DNA from: Shewanella nanhaiensis
Lineage (GTDB): Bacteria > Pseudomonadota > Gammaproteobacteria > Enterobacterales > Shewanellaceae
Reading direction: 5' to 3'
Assembly (NCBI RefSeq): GCF_019457885.1
Contig: NZ_JAHZST010000012.1
Location: 96,479-160,478, forward strand
DNA: 64,000 bases
Shown here one piece after another: positions 61,459 through 64,000 of this stretch; within the stretch, counting starts at the first letter, position 1, and each line of letters starts with the position of its first letter. Under the pieces are notes generated by a model. That model was not told the origin of the DNA and searched no databases. It worked only from the letters and a program-made list of their open reading frames with translations. The position numbers and the translations under genes are program-made.

Positions 61459-61497
61459 TGGGATTTTTCATAGTGTTTTAATTCTTCATGAAAAGAA

Positions 61498-61573
61498 TGG
61501 TGGTCGATACTGGGCTCGAACCAGTGACCCCCTCCTTGTAAGGGAGGTGCTCTCCCAGCTGAGCTAATCGACC
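61498..61573 (-). tRNA. tRNA-Val(UAC), copy 3
   Basis: Identical 76-base tRNA gene with CCA; same transcript as the others. Confidence 0.97.
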
Positions 61574-61610
61574 TGGGATCTCATAATGTTTTAATTCTTC
61601 ATGAAAAGAA

Positions 61611-61686
61611 TGGTGGTCGATACTGGGCTCGAACCAGTGACCCCCTCCTTGTAAGGGAGGTGCTCTCCCAGCTGAGCTAATCGACC
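61611..61686 (-). tRNA. tRNA-Val(UAC), copy 4
   Basis: Identical 76-base tRNA gene with CCA; same transcript as the others. Confidence 0.97.
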
Positions 61687-61724
61687 TGGGATTTTCATAG
61701 TGTTTTAATTCTTTATGAAAAGAA

Positions 61725-61800
61725 TGGTGGTCGATACTGGGCTCGAACCAGTGACCCCCTCCTTGTAAGGGAGGTGCTCTCCCAGCTGAGCTAATCGACC
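61725..61800 (-). tRNA. tRNA-Val(UAC), copy 5
   Basis: Identical 76-base tRNA gene with CCA; same transcript as the others. Confidence 0.97.
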
Positions 61801-61840
61801 TGGGATTTACACAATGTTTTAATTCTTTATGAAAAGAATA

Positions 61841-61916
61841 TGGTGGTCGATACTGGGCTCGAACCAGTGACCCCCTCCTTGTAAGGGAGGTGCTCTCCCA
61901 GCTGAGCTAATCGACC
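61841..61916 (-). tRNA. tRNA-Val(UAC), copy 6 (promoter-proximal)
   Basis: Identical 76-base tRNA gene with CCA, nearest to the promoter at 61934-61961. Confidence 0.97.
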
Positions 61917-61933
61917 TCGCTGTGTGGGGCCGT

Positions 61934-61961
61934 ATTATAGGGAGGAACGATCTACTGTCAA
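61934..61961 (-). promoter_or_regulatory. strong sigma70 promoter of the tRNA-Val array
   Basis: The minus strand has TTGACA (61961-61956), 16 bases, then TATAAT (61939-61934), both exact consensus. The following ACGGCCCC is a GC-rich discriminator, as found in stringently controlled stable-RNA promoters. Confidence 0.9.
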
Positions 61962-62244
61962 CGCTTTTTTAGATAAAATAGTGAGTACGGTTCAATTTTG
62001 CGCGTGTTGATGCATAGTTAATCAGAGCTGGGTTGTTACCGAAAAAAGGTTTATAAAAGTAGGGCACTTAGTCGCTGCTTATACAATAGATAAAACTTTA
62101 AATCGAAGAAAGACAGATTTTCCTCATAAAATTGGCCATATAGTAGTAGATCTATTTTCCCTAGCCCTTTTGGCTGTTAGAATATGCGCCACATTCATTA
62201 GTACAGTCTATTATTTAGGCTTTCTACATAGGTCAATGTCCATT

Positions 62245-63654
62245 ATGACAGTTAAGACGCGTTTTGCTCCAAGCCCTACCGGCTTTTTGCACGTTGGTGG
62301 TGCTCGTACAGCACTTTATTCATGGTTATATGCACGCGCAAACCAAGGTGAGTTTGTTTTACGTATCGAAGATACCGATCTTGAGCGTTCGACTCCTGAA
62401 GCATGCGCTGCAATTTTAGAAGGCATGGAATGGCTTAACCTGAATTGGGACGAAGGTCCTTACTATCAAACCAAGCGTTTTGATCGTTACAACGAAATCA
62501 TTGCACAGATGCTAGAGCAGGGGACTGCATATAAGTGTTACTGTAGCCGTGAGCGCATTGAAACAATGCGTGAAGAGCAAGCTGCGAAAGGTGAGCAACA
62601 AAAGTATGATGGTTGCTGTCGCGATAAAGCTCCACGTGATACTGATGAGCCATTTGTTGTGCGTTTCAAAAACCCAACAGAAGGCAGTGTAGTATTTGAT
62701 GATCATGTACGTGGCCGCATTGAATTTGCAAACAGCACATTAGATGATTTGATCATCGCACGTACTGAAGGTACACCGACTTATAACTTCTGTGTTGTTG
62801 TTGACGATTGGGATATGGGAATTACTTGCGTTGTTCGTGGTGAAGATCATATCAACAATACACCTCGTCAGATCAACATCCTTAAAGCATTAGGAGCACC
62901 AGTACCTGAGTATGCTCACGTATCGATGATCTTAGGTGATGATGGCGCTAAGCTTTCTAAGCGTCATGGTGCGGTAGGGGTGATGCAATATCGTGATGAT
63001 GGTTATTTACCTGAAGCACTACTTAACTACCTGGTTCGCCTTGGTTGGTCCCATGGCGATCAAGAAGTATTCTCTATTGATGAGATGAAGCAACTCTTCA
63101 GCCTTGATGATATCAACAAAGCGGCTTCTGCTTTTAATACCGAAAAGCTAATTTGGTTAAACCAGCACTATATTAAAGAACTTGATCCTGAATATGTTGC
63201 TTCTCACCTTGAGTGGCACATGGCTGATCAAGATATTGATACAAGTAATGGTCCAAAACTGTCTGAAGTGGTTTCTGCTCTGTCTGAGCGTGCAAAGACA
63301 CTAAAAGAGCTTGCAGCATCTAGCCGTTACTTCTTTGAAGACTTTGCAGAGTTTGATGAGACTGCAGCTAAAAAGCATCTAAGAGGTGTTGCACTTGAGC
63401 CATTAACTTTGTTCCAGACTAAATTAGCTGGATTAAATGAGTGGACTTTAGAAGCAATTCATCAAGCAATTGAAGATACTGCAGCTGAATTAGAAGTCGG
63501 TATGGGTAAAGTGGGTATGCCACTGCGTGTAGCCGTAACGGGCGCTGGTATGTCTCCTGCTGTTGATTTAACCATATTCTTGGTTGGAAAGGCCCGTACA
63601 GAGCAAAGAATCTCCAAAGCGATTGAATTTGTAGCAAATAGAATAAATTCGTAA
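62245..63654 (+). CDS. gltX: glutamyl-tRNA synthetase
   Basis: From ATG 62245 the protein has 469 aa: MTVKTRFAPSPTGFLHVGGA carries the class I HIGH motif as HVGG, and LSKRHGAVGV holds the KMSKS equivalent (KLSKRHG). Between them is a zinc-region Cys cluster, YKCYCSRERIE with GCCRDK. It charges tRNA-Glu. ATG 62236 is a possible start 9 nt earlier; the reading from 62170 adds a non-conserved leader. It is divergent from the tRNA-Val array and followed by tRNA-Ala and tRNA-Glu, its own substrate. Confidence 0.97.
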   Translation: MTVKTRFAPSPTGFLHVGGARTALYSWLYARANQGEFVLRIEDTDLERSTPEACAAILEGMEWLNLNWDEGPYYQTKRFDRYNEIIAQMLEQGTAYKCYCSRERIETMREEQAAKGEQQKYDGCCRDKAPRDTDEPFVVRFKNPTEGSVVFDDHVRGRIEFANSTLDDLIIARTEGTPTYNFCVVVDDWDMGITCVVRGEDHINNTPRQINILKALGAPVPEYAHVSMILGDDGAKLSKRHGAVGVMQYRDDGYLPEALLNYLVRLGWSHGDQEVFSIDEMKQLFSLDDINKAASAFNTEKLIWLNQHYIKELDPEYVASHLEWHMADQDIDTSNGPKLSEVVSALSERAKTLKELAASSRYFFEDFAEFDETAAKKHLRGVALEPLTLFQTKLAGLNEWTLEAIHQAIEDTAAELEVGMGKVGMPLRVAVTGAGMSPAVDLTIFLVGKARTEQRISKAIEFVANRINS

Positions 63655-63662
63655 AAAACGGG

Positions 63663-63691
63663 TTGACTCTTTTGGGTGCGCTGCATAGAAT
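63663..63691 (+). promoter_or_regulatory. sigma70 promoter of the tRNA-Ala/tRNA-Glu genes
   Basis: TTGACT (63663-63668), 17 bases, TAGAAT (63686-63691), followed by the GC-rich GCGCCACGC discriminator. The first tRNA begins 68 bases later. Confidence 0.8.
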
Positions 63692-63758
63692 GCGCCACGC
63701 AGTTGAGACACAGGCAACGAATAGTTCGCGGTGCACTCAAAAGTGTTTTAGTTAGTGA

Positions 63759-63834
63759 GGGGCCTTAGCTCAGCTGGGAGAGCGCAACACTGGCAGTGTT
63801 GAGGTCAGCGGTTCGATCCCGCTAGGCTCCACCA
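63759..63834 (+). tRNA. tRNA-Ala(GGC)
   Basis: A 76-nt cloverleaf with CCA: the acceptor GGGGCCT pairs with AGGCTCC, and the anticodon loop CTGGCAG gives GGC, alanine. Confidence 0.96.
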
Positions 63835-63914
63835 ACTAACTGAATGTAAGCGTTAAGTTTTAGCCTACAAAACTTAATGAGTATTCACTCTTTGCAGAGT
63901 CTAATGCAGTCCGG

Positions 63915-63990
63915 GTCCCCATCGTCTAGAGGCCTAGGACACCGCCCTTTCACGGCGGTAACAGGGGTTCGAATCCCCTTGGGGATACCA
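63915..63990 (+). tRNA. tRNA-Glu(UUC)
   Basis: A 76-nt cloverleaf with CCA, nearly identical to E. coli tRNA-Glu. The anticodon loop CTTTCAC gives UUC. The first acceptor pair is G-U (GTCCCCA with TGGGGAT). It lies just downstream of gltX. Confidence 0.96.
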
Positions 63991-64000
63991 CTATTTATAA

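Noticed and set aside
61124..61471. 115-codon open frame on the minus strand
   Set aside because: It is read through two tRNA-Val genes and their spacers, and the repeated peptide reflects the tRNA repeats.
61270..61916. Regular repeats of about 114 bases, possible CRISPR array
   Set aside because: The repeats are complete tRNA-Val genes and the spacers are nearly identical to each other.

Overview
The window reads as chromosomal DNA of a marine gammaproteobacterium, most likely Shewanella. Supporting signs are the dctBD/dctPQM block, the cysDN-permease-cysC order, the phhAB-tyrR-fahA-maiA cluster, gltX beside a tRNA-Val array, and protein sequences that look Shewanella-like. The species cannot be settled from sequence reading alone.

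Layout. 1-9.9 kb is the edge of an O-antigen/surface polysaccharide locus: a 5'-truncated DegT-family aminotransferase, a REP-type (Y1) transposase, an AbiE-type toxin-antitoxin operon lying between two imperfect direct repeats, a WbpM/PglF-like 4,6-dehydratase, galU, rfbB, rfbD and a second small REP-type transposase, interspersed with foldback repeats. 10-16.1 kb is a sulfate-assimilation run: cysD, cysN, an SLC13/DASS permease, cysC and a DHH phosphoesterase. 16.5-38.3 kb is a complete exopolysaccharide locus resembling Vibrio fischeri syp. It holds TagF- and TagD-like proteins, a nucleotidyltransferase-like protein, a WecG/phosphoglycosyl-transferase fusion, GT2, Wzx, Wzy, Wzz and an outer-membrane export lipoprotein. 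Its control genes are a STAS protein, an RsbW-like kinase, a receiver-PP2C phosphatase, a PhnD-like binding protein, a large hybrid kinase and a sigma54 activator. A YcdX-type PHP hydrolase and a Wzi-like outer-membrane protein follow.

41-46.5 kb is mixed housekeeping: a Mak-like ROK sugar kinase, ElyC-like, a possible DUF2982 protein, bactofilin, NapF, galE and a second galU. 46.7-51.7 kb is the phenylalanine/tyrosine degradation set with two TyrR boxes. 51.8-54 kb is a divergent LysR/MFS pair. 54-60.6 kb is a TRAP dicarboxylate transporter with its DctB/DctD pair and a sigma54 promoter. The right end carries six identical tRNA-Val(UAC) genes, gltX, tRNA-Ala(GGC) and tRNA-Glu(UUC).

Main observation. 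In the 16.5-38.3 kb locus I read four good sigma54 promoters and one weak one. They stand in front of the fusion glycosyltransferase, the flippase (weak), the STAS operon, the receiver-PP2C gene and, divergently, the PhnD/kinase/activator operon. A shared palindromic element, close to TTGCAAATTGCA, lies about 70-160 bp upstream of each. The element upstream of the STAS gene is followed by a match to the SypG enhancer consensus as I remember it. This suggests a self-contained regulon: ligand-binding protein, then hybrid kinase, then sigma54 activator, then polysaccharide operons, with a partner-switching STAS module as a second control layer. Two neighbouring enzymes also appear to contain degenerate phosphoglycosyl-transferase domains. 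No CRISPR array or prophage was seen.
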